From the NCBI RefSeq assembly GCF_901709675.1, contig NC_051100.1, forward strand, positions 7,474,786 through 7,538,785: DNA of 64,000 nt, written 5' to 3'. Below, in pieces: positions 26,031-51,145 of the stretch. How positions within the stretch are numbered: the first letter of the stretch is position 1; every line of letters starts with the position of its first letter. Made by a program: the position numbers and the translations under genes. The notes beneath the pieces were generated by a model. The model was not told the origin of the DNA. It did not search any database and saw only the letters and a program-made list of their open reading frames with translations. Source of the DNA: Syngnathus acus (Eukaryota; Chordata; Actinopteri; Syngnathiformes; Syngnathidae).

Positions 26031-29000
26031 ACTAGAAAACGTTGATTGTATAAAAAATAAAATAGGACATATCGTCGAGACGGTGATGGCTCATAATGTT
26101 TCAGCGATTTGGGGACGACTTATCTAAATTGCTTTCTTTTCCTGTGGGAAAAGAGAATGCCACAGCTGGGGAGGTATCTGAGAATACCGATGAATGCTTC
26201 CCAAGTTCTTCTCAGCTAGTGCACGTTTTGAATTGTGAATTATTGATACTCCCATGCAAAGCCTCCTACCTTATTAGAGCTCCTCATCTCTACTTCAGAT
26301 AGCGCTCTAAGCCAAAGGGTCTGTTTGTTGTCAGGCCTCACGCATCAAGAGAGCAGCTCTCTTGCGTGTTTGATGACAGCAGCATGACCACTTCTAGGCT
26401 TCGCCGCTTGGAGTTTGATGTGGGCCGTGCCGCCGTGCCCACTTCCTTTTATAGACTCTTAATAAACACAAATAGCTGGCGGACAGCAGGCGAGGCTTTA
26501 GTGCACTGCCAACAATGTTCACCCTGAAGGCTGCAAACAACATAGTGTGATTGAAAGAATTCACTCTCTGTTCTAGTTTACTTTTTAGTTCCTTCAATGA
26601 TAATTGTACTATATCTCCATGAATTATTTATGATGAAATTAGATAAGAAAATCTGTTGCATGAAGAAACTTTTTTTTTTTACAGTGGTTAGTCAAATACT
26701 GGTGTTTGGAATTCAACCAAAAAATATGTATGTCAGAAGATAATTCACCCTGAAATTGCCCCTCCATTCAGTAGGGAGGGACAAAAGAAGAAAAGTGTGC
26801 TGAAAATGGTCAAACCAAGATTGATGCTGACAGGAATTAGTCTGGCTTATCATTATGAGAAATTAATTTGATCAATTCCAAGAAAGCCAGACAATAAGGC
26901 AATTCATACCACATTCATTCCAGGACCACTTGCAGAGAGAGTTATTTTATTGTAGCTTTGTTCAATGTGATTATATTTTAGCTTAGCTTTATGTAGTTTG
27001 GTAGATAAGAATATTAATTGAAGCATTGCCTGCACTTAAGAGTTTTATGATGGTGATATTCTTTCCAATTGGAAAATGTCTTTACTTCTGATTCAAACAA
27101 CTTGGAACTCAACCAAAATGGATGGCGTTCATCATTGGAGGGTCCACGGTAGTGTCGAGCGAACATTTTTCTCTTGTTGTGGACAGTGACAAATTGCACA
27201 TTATGATCACGCCACTGGCTGGGTATAATTTTCTTTTCTCGTTATTATGTTTGGAAGACATATTTTTGTTAATTCTGCCTGATGCACTGACAGCTCAGAA
27301 AGCAGTGTGACAGCTGAAAAAAAAAATATCCTCTTAAGTGCCCAACACGGACATGACAATGAATGCATTATTGAAACTGTCTAGTCACTGTCATCTAGTG
27401 CAGTTGTCGTATGTGTTTTTGTGCTCTTGTTTTCAAATGATTCATTATTATTAGCCTATGGAAGACATCGGTGATGCCATGTGAAAACATATTCATTTGT
27501 TTGCTTGTTTACAATTTGTTCACTGTCGCCCCACAAGAGTGCCGAAGCAGACCTCTGAAGAGGTTGCTAAGCCTTTAAGTACACTACATTCTTCATTCCT
27601 ATCACAGCTGCCCTAGTCTATTTCCATCCTGCTGTTTCCCTCTCCTTTATGTCTACTACTGCAGCACTCACTCCGGCCTGTTGTCTGCCGCTTCATTGGA
27701 AGTTACTTAAATCAGAAGCAAAGCAGGTTTTGGTACTGCAAGGCCTTTAAATCACACAATGCATTTCATAAGTAATAACATTCTGCCTGGAGGAAGTTTT
27801 ATTCTGAATAAATTTTCTTGGAGGACACCGGGAGAGCAGGCTACCACTCGGACATTCTGGTGATTTTCTGTATGTTTCCGATGGCTCTACATTTATAACG
27901 CTCAGCACGGCTAGGTGTGGGGTTAAGGGTCATTTTTACTTTTTAATTATTAATGAATAAAGAGAAAACTGGCAGCATATGAAGCATTTTTCTCATCCAC
28001 GTCAAAAGAGCAAGAGTGTGTGCACCACTAGGGTATATCCGAGCACATGGCAGCCTTTGAGGTGAATTTGTTGTGATGTATGTTCAAGTAGTGTGTCTCC
28101 AGCAGCCTCTCCTTTCATCAAAGGATCATTTATAAAGTCAGCGATGACAGATATATCGATAGGGCAGGGAATGGCACCATATTTCATACTCCAGCAACCC
28201 AGATTGTGACAACCGTAATTCAAGGTGCATCGGTTGCGTGTCCGCCTTGGGTAGTAAAGCAACTGTTTCACTTTCAACTTTCAGGCATCTGTAAAAACCT
28301 TTCTTCATTTTAAATTCCTTGAATTACACTGTCGAGCAAAAGCTTGAAAATCTTTTCTGTTAAATATTGAATATCATTCGAATGTGTTGCTTCAAACCAA
28401 GGCCTAAGCCTCAATACACTAAACTATTTTTGTATAAACACTCCTAGCCACTACAGTATATGACAAAATACACTACATAATACAATGGCAAAAAAGAAAA
28501 TGTGAGAAGGGATTTGCGTTCCCTTGAGAGAATCCAATTCAAAAGGGCTCTTGCACCTCATGTGATACTCGGAAGTCCTGCTGAAAGTCGATAAGAGATT
28601 TGTAATCCTTTTTATTAACTGTTCCACGTGTTGCAAAATAGGTGTACACACCTCACAATTGAATGCGTGTGCAAATGGGCACAGCTCAATGGATTTTCTT
28701 ATTGATTTTTTTTTTTTTTTTCTTTTTCTTTTTTACTTGAATGTACTCAGGGTCTAATGTGCTTCGCAGAGAGCCTGGTAAAGTAAAAGACGTGCCAACA
28801 AGATGGTGTCTGTTGACTATGTGGAGTATGAGCACTTTAATTTCCACTGCATTGAGACTTTTTCTATGATATGGGCAATATTTTGTCTCTCACTGATTTT
28901 ATCTGCCTTGTCACTCAAACCCCCGCCTTGTTCCTCATCCGCTATCAGTTCCCAGTTGCCTCCTTTTGTTCTACCCACCAATGTCTTTAGTCTCAGCGCT

Positions 29001-29184
29001 TTTAGTTTCCCACTTTCTATTCTGTCTTCTACCTCATCTAGGTTTGCTTTTGTTTTTGCCTGCACGGAACTATACTTAGACTCCTGACTGTTCTGAATTA
29101 AGTGGACACCTTTTAGACCCCAAGTGGGGCATATTCCACACGCAGAACAGTTGTTTACTGCAGATAATTTGTAAAAAAAATGGG

Positions 29185-29244
29185 CCCATTTAGTATTTAT
29201 CCTTGCAAAATTGGTCCATTTAATATCTAGCCTTGCAAAATGAG
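29185..29244. repeat. 30-bp tandem duplication
   Basis: Two adjacent 30-base units, 29185-29214 and 29215-29244, both read CCATTTA.TAT.TA.CCTTGCAAAA with a few substitutions. Confidence 0.8.
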
Positions 29245-30021
29245 TTACTCACAAACAGAGTTGGGCAAATGTGATATTTTTCATATAGTTTGTTACTTGC
29301 ATTTTAACGTAATAGGTTTCTTTACAATATTGCCGTCTTTGTAGAGTAATGAGTTCGTTATTACTTGTAAAATTTGAAATTTGTAATCATAGCTGGAAAG
29401 TTGACATCAACTATGGAGGAAAAATAATGTTAAATGTTTCGACTTTATGGTGGGAAATCAAGTATTTTAATTTAATGACTAGAATCAACAATTGAAATTA
29501 AAAAAAAATAATAATACAATTGGAGCAAACGTTTTGTAGTGTGCTTTCACAAGTCCTCTCAGTGGTTTAAAGTCTCTGTGCACTCAAGGCGGATAAAATG
29601 CACTGTCAAAACATTGCAAAGGGACACTATTCTCAGGAATGCCTGCATCATGCTGCTCCTCTATGCTGAGAGCTTGTGGCAAGAGGTCCACGTCTTCATC
29701 AGATGTGGAGGGATGAGTGAGAATGATCCGCGGAATCTGTCAAAGAATTGACAGGTACCAAATTTAGGATGGAAATATTTTCAATAACAAATCATGTCAA
29801 TTTAGTCAATCTGTTCCATGTTTTAATGCCACCCTCATAAAACTTATATGTAGTTTACTATCTAACCTAACTCTCTTGATGGCTACAAAGAGCACCTGGT
29901 AGAGGTAAAACTAAGGGACATTGATCCTTATATCAGTTGGGGATGAAAACTGTATGTGAGCCTGCATATTTACTTTTGATTCTATGTGGTGGATTACAGA
30001 GATTCTAATTCATTCTAACTC

Positions 30022-30045
30022 TATTATTATTATTATTATTATTAT
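30022..30045. repeat. (ATT)n microsatellite
   Basis: A pure ATT run of about eight units. Confidence 0.85.
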
Positions 30046-30577
30046 CATCTCTGAAGATGGACACTGTGTAATGGTTCCACCTCAGGAAAAAAAGAAAAGG
30101 AACAATTTGAACATGAAAAGTTGCTCAAATCCACAGACAATCAACTCTCCATAAAACTTGAAGAATTGTTGAAGAGTCCCGAATCCAAAGAAAGTATCCA
30201 GTCTTTCCCCATGCTACTTTCATTCTTTTGTTATTCATGCTTGATCATCTCTGTGTGCACCTTTACACAAGAACATCAGTAAGACAAATATGAAAAAAGT
30301 AATGATGATTTATGGAAAGGGAAAGCAAAAGTAGCACTTGTCAAATTCTTCCCTCAAACTGCAGTTTTTCTTGTCCAACATCTTGTGGCACGTACATGAC
30401 AATATACAATTCTAAACTTCAAGAGGATATGTAATGGGAAATTGACTTTTAAATTGCTTGCACGGCATAAAAATAAGTGGATCTCTGGAGTGACTGGCCA
30501 CCAAGTGTGAAATTACCAATTACCACCAAGATTATTTAAGTGAACGACCTATGTATGTCAATCCATTGTGTTTGAAT

Positions 30578-30650
30578 GTATGTGTGTGTGTGTGTGTATA
30601 CACACACACAAGAAACCGGAATGTCCAGAGAAAAAATCACACACATGCAC
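30578..30650. repeat. TG/CA palindromic microsatellite joined to a repeat fragment
   Basis: A TG tract turns through TATA into a CA tract, giving a self-complementary hairpin. It abuts a fragment of the teleost dispersed repeat (AGAAACCGGAATGTCCAGAG). Confidence 0.75.
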
Positions 30651-30740
30651 ACACAATCATTCCATATACCTGACATGTTACCTAAATATCTGGGAAGTGT
30701 TTAAAATGGTGATGAAAATGGCAATTTAAAAAAATCTTAC

Positions 30741-32689
30741 TTTCATTGTGGTTTTGTCTGAATGCAAATCATTTCTTTCGGTCAAGGCCTCTGCTTCCAA
30801 CTGAGACCTCCTCAAATCACTCTGAAAGAAACAGAAAAAAAAAGGAATGAGAAATCGGTTATGAGGTTGTTATTGAGGGGATCATATTCATGAGACACTC
30901 TAAGAAATACTAATGGGATTGAAATGCATTCAGTTGTTTCACAACCCACAATGCCATTGCCGTTGCACACCACCACATCCATTTTCTTGGGCAAACAGTC
31001 TTCCCTGTCTTCGGACTTCTGCAACGTGCTCCTGTGGCCTTTGGCGTCGTGGCTGCACGGCCTCCGGCTCGCAGCATCCTCAGCATCACAGGTGTTATTT
31101 GTCACGTGCCGTCTCACTTGTGATCCTTCCCGTAGCACTTTCATGTTAATGCAGCTCCCGGCGTTCCTCAGGGCTCGCACAGCCTCCAAGTGAGTGGCTC
31201 CCTGCATGCTGAAGTTATTGACCTGCAGGGTGACATGAAATGTCAAATGTCAGTGAAGCAGTTTCACTTATTTATTGACTTGGTCATTGATGGAGGCTGC
31301 AGCAGTTGAATGACAACTGTCTGTACTTTAGTGACCCCTATTGTGCAAAGGGGGAAGTAAATTAGCATTTTTCCAGAGGTACATATGGAAATGTTGCAGA
31401 AAGTAATTAACACAGATTAAAAAAAAAAAAAAAGAACTAATGATGATAATTAAATATAAGTGTGATAAAAGTAGCAATAACAAAGAGGAGGCGGCAAGAA
31501 TAATAACAATACCTCGAGTAATCTGTCTCCAACATGTACTCCTGCTTTTTCTGAAGGCCCTCCTTTAGTGACTCTGGAAATAAAAATACCCTGAAAGGTA
31601 ATAAGCAAACTTCAGTGACGGCTGAGATCAGTCTTTCCCAGTAACCTTACAGAAAATTGATTTGTTCAAGGTAAACATGAGTCAGACTCATGCTGAGGTG
31701 TAAGGGGGGGGGGGTTGAAAACCAAATATGTTGCAGGAAATTAAAAGACTTCATTGTTGTTTGCTTACCTCGTCATGGTCTTTGTAAGGCAAGGAACCTT
31801 TGCCACCAGCGATGCTTATACCTAGCCCGTCCCTCTGACCAGATACTTTGATCTGTAACTAATCAGACAGCCATATAAATTATAATCATAGGAAAGAATA
31901 AATAAATAAATATATATATACATATATAATCTTGATAGTCACTTTCAAGCAGTAAAGCAGAGCAAATTAACCCGATAGAAACTAGAAGCAGCCATTTTCC
32001 TCCACCAATTTGCTTCCCTGTGATAAACTACATCATACTGTGACATTAAGCAAAGGTGTAGGTACCCCTAATGGCATTTGCGAGGTGAGCAATTCATGAG
32101 GATGTTTCTGCAAAACAGGCTTCAGATGCCTGCTGATGGAGGGGAGCTTTGAACTGTGGGCGGGGTCTCCATGGAGACGGCATGAGCCATTACGAGGTCC
32201 TTGTGGCTGAAATTTCCGTCCTTCTTGAGTGCCACTTCTCTGGTGGCGAAATCGATGTGGGAAGCTATCGCTCGATGTCAGCTGGCTAGCAGTATCCTGC
32301 TGATAAGGAATGACGAGATTTGTGACAATAAATGCATTTTGTGGTGACAGCAAAGCAATGAGTGATATCAAAAATGTGTGAGCAAGTGTGGGATCACATA
32401 CAGAATAGAACAAAATATAGTGGAGGGAGCATGATTATTACCTGCAGAGCTCTCTAACGTTTTAAAATGTGCAAACCCGTTGTTAATATAAACACACCTT
32501 AGTTGTTTTCTTTGAACGGCGACCACACACACCATCATTGCCCGGAAGAAATTGGACGCCCCCGTGCAGACACGCTTTTGCTACTTTGTCAATGCTTGGA
32601 AGGGCCCAGTTTTGGCAGGTGGTCCTGATGGACTGGCCCGTTTGATGGATTCTACTCTCCTGGGGTGGATTGGAAGACACCACCTGCTG
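30741..32689 (-). CDS. Scribble-PDZ1-like exon block between lrrc1 and mlip
   Basis: Six minus-strand exons, all phase 0 at both ends with GT-AG borders: A 32689-32498, B 32296-32066, C 31852-31769, D 31590-31513, E 31222-30950, F 30821-30741. A and B (about 141 codons) are low-complexity linker. C, D and the start of E form one PDZ domain: GLGISIAGGKGSLPYKDHDE, GIFISRVTKGGPSEKAGVHV, GDRLLEVN, then THLEAVRALRNAG. The GLGI carboxylate loop and a His at the first position of helix B predict class I ligands (S/T-x-hydrophobic). By memory the best match is PDZ1 of Scribble (GLGISIAGGKGSTPYKGDDE, GIFISRV, VGDKLLEVN). The rest of E and F are charged linker. There is no Met in A, so the block must be spliced to upstream coding sequence: lrrc1 exon 13 (phase 0 donor) or an unseen first exon. 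The downstream partner in frame is mlip exon 19193-19065. Absence of stops across six exons and conserved splice sites argue against a pseudogene. Confidence 0.85.
31513..31852 (-). CDS. PDZ domain core exons C and D
   Basis: Two 28- and 26-codon exons split the PDZ fold after KDHDE and after DRLLE; exon E supplies the remainder. Position-by-position agreement with Scribble PDZ1 is stronger than for the Erbin or Densin PDZ domains as I recall them, notably the SIAGGKGS loop and PYK.HDEGIFISRV. Confidence 0.9.
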
Positions 32690-34940
32690 CTAAAATGTGA
32701 TAATTATGTTATGATCAGGATCAGATGATTAATTTAAAATGTTTAAGCGATTATCATGCTCATTTTGCAGATGGTGATGAGGAGTCAATGAAGGACACTT
32801 GATCCATGCTGCTTGCTGCTTGCAAGAACCCTGCTGACAAGTGACAGTTAAACCACATGGACAACACTCAATTGATGTTTTACTGTGATTGATGCCACCA
32901 GAGGGTCAAGGTTTCTCATTCTCTCTGATATTATCCTGCGGCCTGCAAATAGGTTTGGGGTGCATGTTTGTGACCCCTGGATTAAGTTGTTGGTTTAAGG
33001 TTAAAGTTGGGTTGGGGTTAAATTTGAAGTGATTTAGAGCAGGCAGCACCATCATAGTGCTAATGGGCATCAGGTAGAGACCCAGTGGACCATACGTATA
33101 AGTGGGACTTTTTTTTTCTAAAAATAACACACCCAAGATGGGTCATGAGGATTTCCAATAAATGTTTAGCAGTCATTATTACAAAATTGTATTGCATATT
33201 CATAATTATCTTTTACCTACCTTGTACGTCTGGATTTTTAAAAAGGTTGGTGAATCCTGGTTTAGTATTTTTTTTTAGGGGTTAAAGTTAGTTAGAATTA
33301 GAGCTCGCAAGACAAGAAATAGAAGCCCTTAAAGAATCAACACTTGATCTGGCTACGATTAGAGCGCCCAAATTTGTTACTTGACTCGACCTGCACACTT
33401 GCACACAAAGGCACCGCACTGTTGGACTTTTTCGCCCTTACCAAGCAGTTGTGGACAAATATGTTGCAGAAAATTAAAAGACTTCATTGTTGTTTATAAA
33501 AGAGATATGTTTAAACAGAGTAAAGACATGCATTGCCTATTTAAGTAAAAACATGCAAGTGTTGGTACATGCAGGGTGGACAAACAGAGCATTCCAAAAG
33601 CATGAGCAAGCAATAGACAGGCAGGAAATAATCAACATGACACTATTCTTTATGGATGCACAGGGTGTCCCAGAAAATTTGACATCATTTTAAAATAATT
33701 GCTTTTAAAATGATGTGAATATTTGAGGTGGGGGGGACACCCTTCACTTCTTTTCAATTATATTAGATTGTGTCACTTTTAAAATGAAATATATATTAAT
33801 CTTAAAGTATGACATGATGAAAGTCAAAGTAATTAGAAACACAACATTTAGTGTTGCACTTATTTTATTGATCAGTGGTTAAAAGTCCTTCAGATCTCAA
33901 GGTTGAAAAATCTCTAAGATCTGAATTGTGCAGTTTGATCAAGAAATAATTAAAAACAAATAAAACAACTCTTTATGAACCTGGTCCACAAATCATACAC
34001 TATATGTCTTATAAAAAAAAAATGATTGGAGAGAGGTTGTGCATTACGCTGGAATTTCTCTAACTGCATTTCTAAAGGATGTCATTTTCGTTTAGTTCTG
34101 GAGCGAACGTCAGACCTATCAACCCTTCACTGTTTATTCTGAATAGTACTCTTGAAAAAGAAAGAACAGCTGTATTTTGGCATCTATTTTGAGAAACATG
34201 ACCAAACAGTGAATTGTATTTTGTCATTGATGAAGTGAATTGCAGTTATTTAAACAGATGCTCAAAAAAAGGCTTCAAGGCCATCGTACTCAATGACATC
34301 TAAATGGACTGAATAAGACATGAGTGAATGAGATTTTGTTTGTTTCCTTTTGATTTTTAAAGAAGAAAAAAGTACCAAGTTCAAGACGGAAAGAAAAAAA
34401 AATTAAAAACAAAAAATAAATTTGCTATACATATCTATTTACATTGGAGCTGCCAAGAAAAATATAAAAGTATTCACATGAGACTATACAACAATCTGTA
34501 ATCAGTAGATCCAAAACCTGTTTTTATATACGCCCAGAATGGAAAAAAAAAAAATCACCCAGTGTTTAAAAAATAAAAATAGATATAGAACACATACATA
34601 ACACATTTAAAACGCTTTGACTGTATTATAGAGATTTAAAATAATAGTGCAACTACCTAGTGTCTTTTTTTTTTTCATTTAAAAGGCATTTAAAAACATA
34701 TGAGCATTATTGCTGTGGATGTGAATTAGAAACAGGAAGGCACAGCAGCCCTGAGGGAGCACCAAGCTTTACGGGCGTTCCAGGGTTCAATCACAGGACG
34801 GGAAGGCCACAGCAGGGTTTGTCGAATTAAAGGAAGGAGAGGGGGGGGGAAAAAAAAAAAAGTTGCTGGATTGTGCGGGTCGAGTTGGTAAGACACGTAA
34901 GGGAGGTAAAAACACAAATCCAAAAAGGTAAAAGTATAGG
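32690..34940. other. Gap between PDZ block and lrrc1 stop codon
   Basis: Presumed lrrc1 3' UTR plus intergenic or intronic sequence. No further exon could be supported. It contains the hairpin element at 33663-33742 and a 40-base copy (33456-33495) of the intron side of PDZ exon C. No convincing start exon for the PDZ block was found: a minus-strand ATG near 32800 runs to a stop after 15 codons. Confidence 0.5.
33663..33742. mobile_element. Small palindromic MITE-like element
   Basis: Terminal GGGTGTCC (33663-33670) is matched by GGACACCC (33735-33742). Inside, ACATCATTTTAAAA (33682-33695) and TTTTAAAATGATGT (33703-33716) are perfect 14-base inverted arms around a 7-base loop. The CAGGGTGTCCCAGAAA end is reminiscent of mariner-type termini. 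It is non-coding and would depend on another transposase. Confidence 0.6.
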
Positions 34941-49800
<14,860 letters not shown>

Positions 49801-49885
49801 ATAAATATAATATAATATATATACGGAAGAGGATTAGGGCCAGTGAAGAAAAATAGGGGGTGACAGGAATCTTACTTTTTCCCTT

Positions 49886-49952
49886 AGAATTCTGACTTTA
49901 AAGTGAGAATTCCCACTTTAAAGTCAGGATTCTGACTTTAAAGTGGGAATTT
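49886..49952. repeat. 20-bp tandem array, each unit with palindromic ACTTTAAAGT
   Basis: Three full units (49886-49905, 49906-49925, 49926-49945) plus a partial fourth. Each carries the perfect palindrome ACTTTAAAGT and an AGAATTC-like head, so the array can fold back in several registers. It lies about 90 bases upstream of the lrrc1 CpG-rich promoter. Confidence 0.85.
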
Positions 49953-51002
49953 ATTACTGAAAATTAATATCCTATACTACATTATACTATATTATACTAT
50001 AACACTATAAACAGTGTCTGGTTTTTGTCCAATGCTATTGTGATGTCCACATCATATCAAATAATATCGCTATTATATATCACCATTATTGCAATATATC
50101 ACTAAGCATTGCAGCATGGAACCAGCTGGTGCTTGGATCACTGGGAATGGGTCCAGTAGGCCAATGTAATTATCATTATGCATCATTGCCTCTATTGCCT
50201 GGAATCCTATCTCATTCAGGCAAATTAAGTAGCTCAATGCGACATCATGACCAAAGATGATGGGCCCTGCTTCATTAACCCAACATTAATTTTGTTCTAA
50301 GTGGTCTCAATAATAGGTGACACATCAGCATCATTACATTAATGTAGACAGCGCCTCAGGATATGAAGCAAGAGCCACAGTACTGTTCTGACCATCTTGA
50401 TTGTTATCATAAATATGATGAATAACCTCAAATAAAATCATAATTTAAAAAGAAAATCACCAGTTCACCACCGAGCAAATCTAGGGCTGTGGGGGCCCCG
50501 GGCAGTCGTCTGTTTCATTTTTTTTTTTTCTGGAAGTCTGCCGCACTAACATGCCCTTTTTACTTTTTAATACAAAGCATTCACTTTGTTTTCAGTCCTG
50601 CCCACAGGAAAGTAGTCCAGTGATTCAATGATAAATTAAGTGACTAGTTGTAAAAACCTGAGGCACTTCCAAATCAACTGTAACAAAAGAGCAGCATCCC
50701 CACATAATTACTATATAAATAAAACATTTTTATAAAATTCTGGAGCCGTCCTTGGTTGAAATCAGATGGATTAAAATAAGTCACCAGAAAAAGGAATATT
50801 AGCATGGAGGACAGTCCAATTTTAAATGTATTTAATTGAAATACAGTACTGTAGTATTTAAAAGTATGAGGGGTCTGTTGTTGTGCCCTTAACTGTAGAG
50901 AAACAATTTCCCAAATCTCCGCTAGAGGGAGCCACACCCTTTTTGGTAATTCGGAGATTTATACCCCCCCTCCCAATTGACCAGTTTTGCTTTTTATGAC
51001 TG

Positions 51003-51008
51003 TTTATT
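51003..51008 (-). terminator. eloa: Poly(A) signal AATAAA for elongin A
   Basis: A canonical AATAAA on the minus strand about 140 bases past the elongin A stop codon, a plausible short 3' UTR. Confidence 0.55.
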
Positions 51009-51145
51009 ATTCACTCGTGGGGAAAAATAACATTTCCAAAGAAATATAGTACTCAGCTGGATTTGTTGTCACACAGTAATCCAAAGTGAACAGTGTCAAT
51101 GACCATGACAAAACACAAAGGGCAAGATCATTCAAGTGCCTGCAG

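Larger units (their letters stand above)
19194..30740. other. Long non-coding stretch between mlip and the PDZ block
   Basis: About 11.5 kb without a recognisable exon. If the PDZ block belongs to mlip this is an intron. It contains a (TA)n tract (20277-20295), an ATT/AGT trinucleotide tract (20597-20640), degenerate interspersed repeats (21460-22050, 25905-26030), a 30-bp tandem duplication (29185-29244), an ATT tract (30022-30045) and a TG/CA palindrome (30578-30611). Two longer open stretches (minus strand 28817-29065 and overlapping frames near 21260-21640) have no family match that I can recognise. Confidence 0.5.
49801..51145. other. lrrc1-elongin A intergenic region
   Basis: AT-rich and without a recognisable gene. 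It contains the 20-bp palindromic array (49886-49952) and, at its right end, the elongin A 3' UTR with an AATAAA signal on the minus strand at 51003-51008. Confidence 0.6.

Noticed and set aside
30913-31193. Two plus-strand frames opposite PDZ exon E
   Set aside because: Antisense shadows of a coding exon; the minus strand carries the PDZ homology.
32760-32830. Minus-strand ATG (MDQVSFIDSSSPSAK) as a first exon for the PDZ block
   Set aside because: It meets a stop after 15 codons with no usable donor before it.
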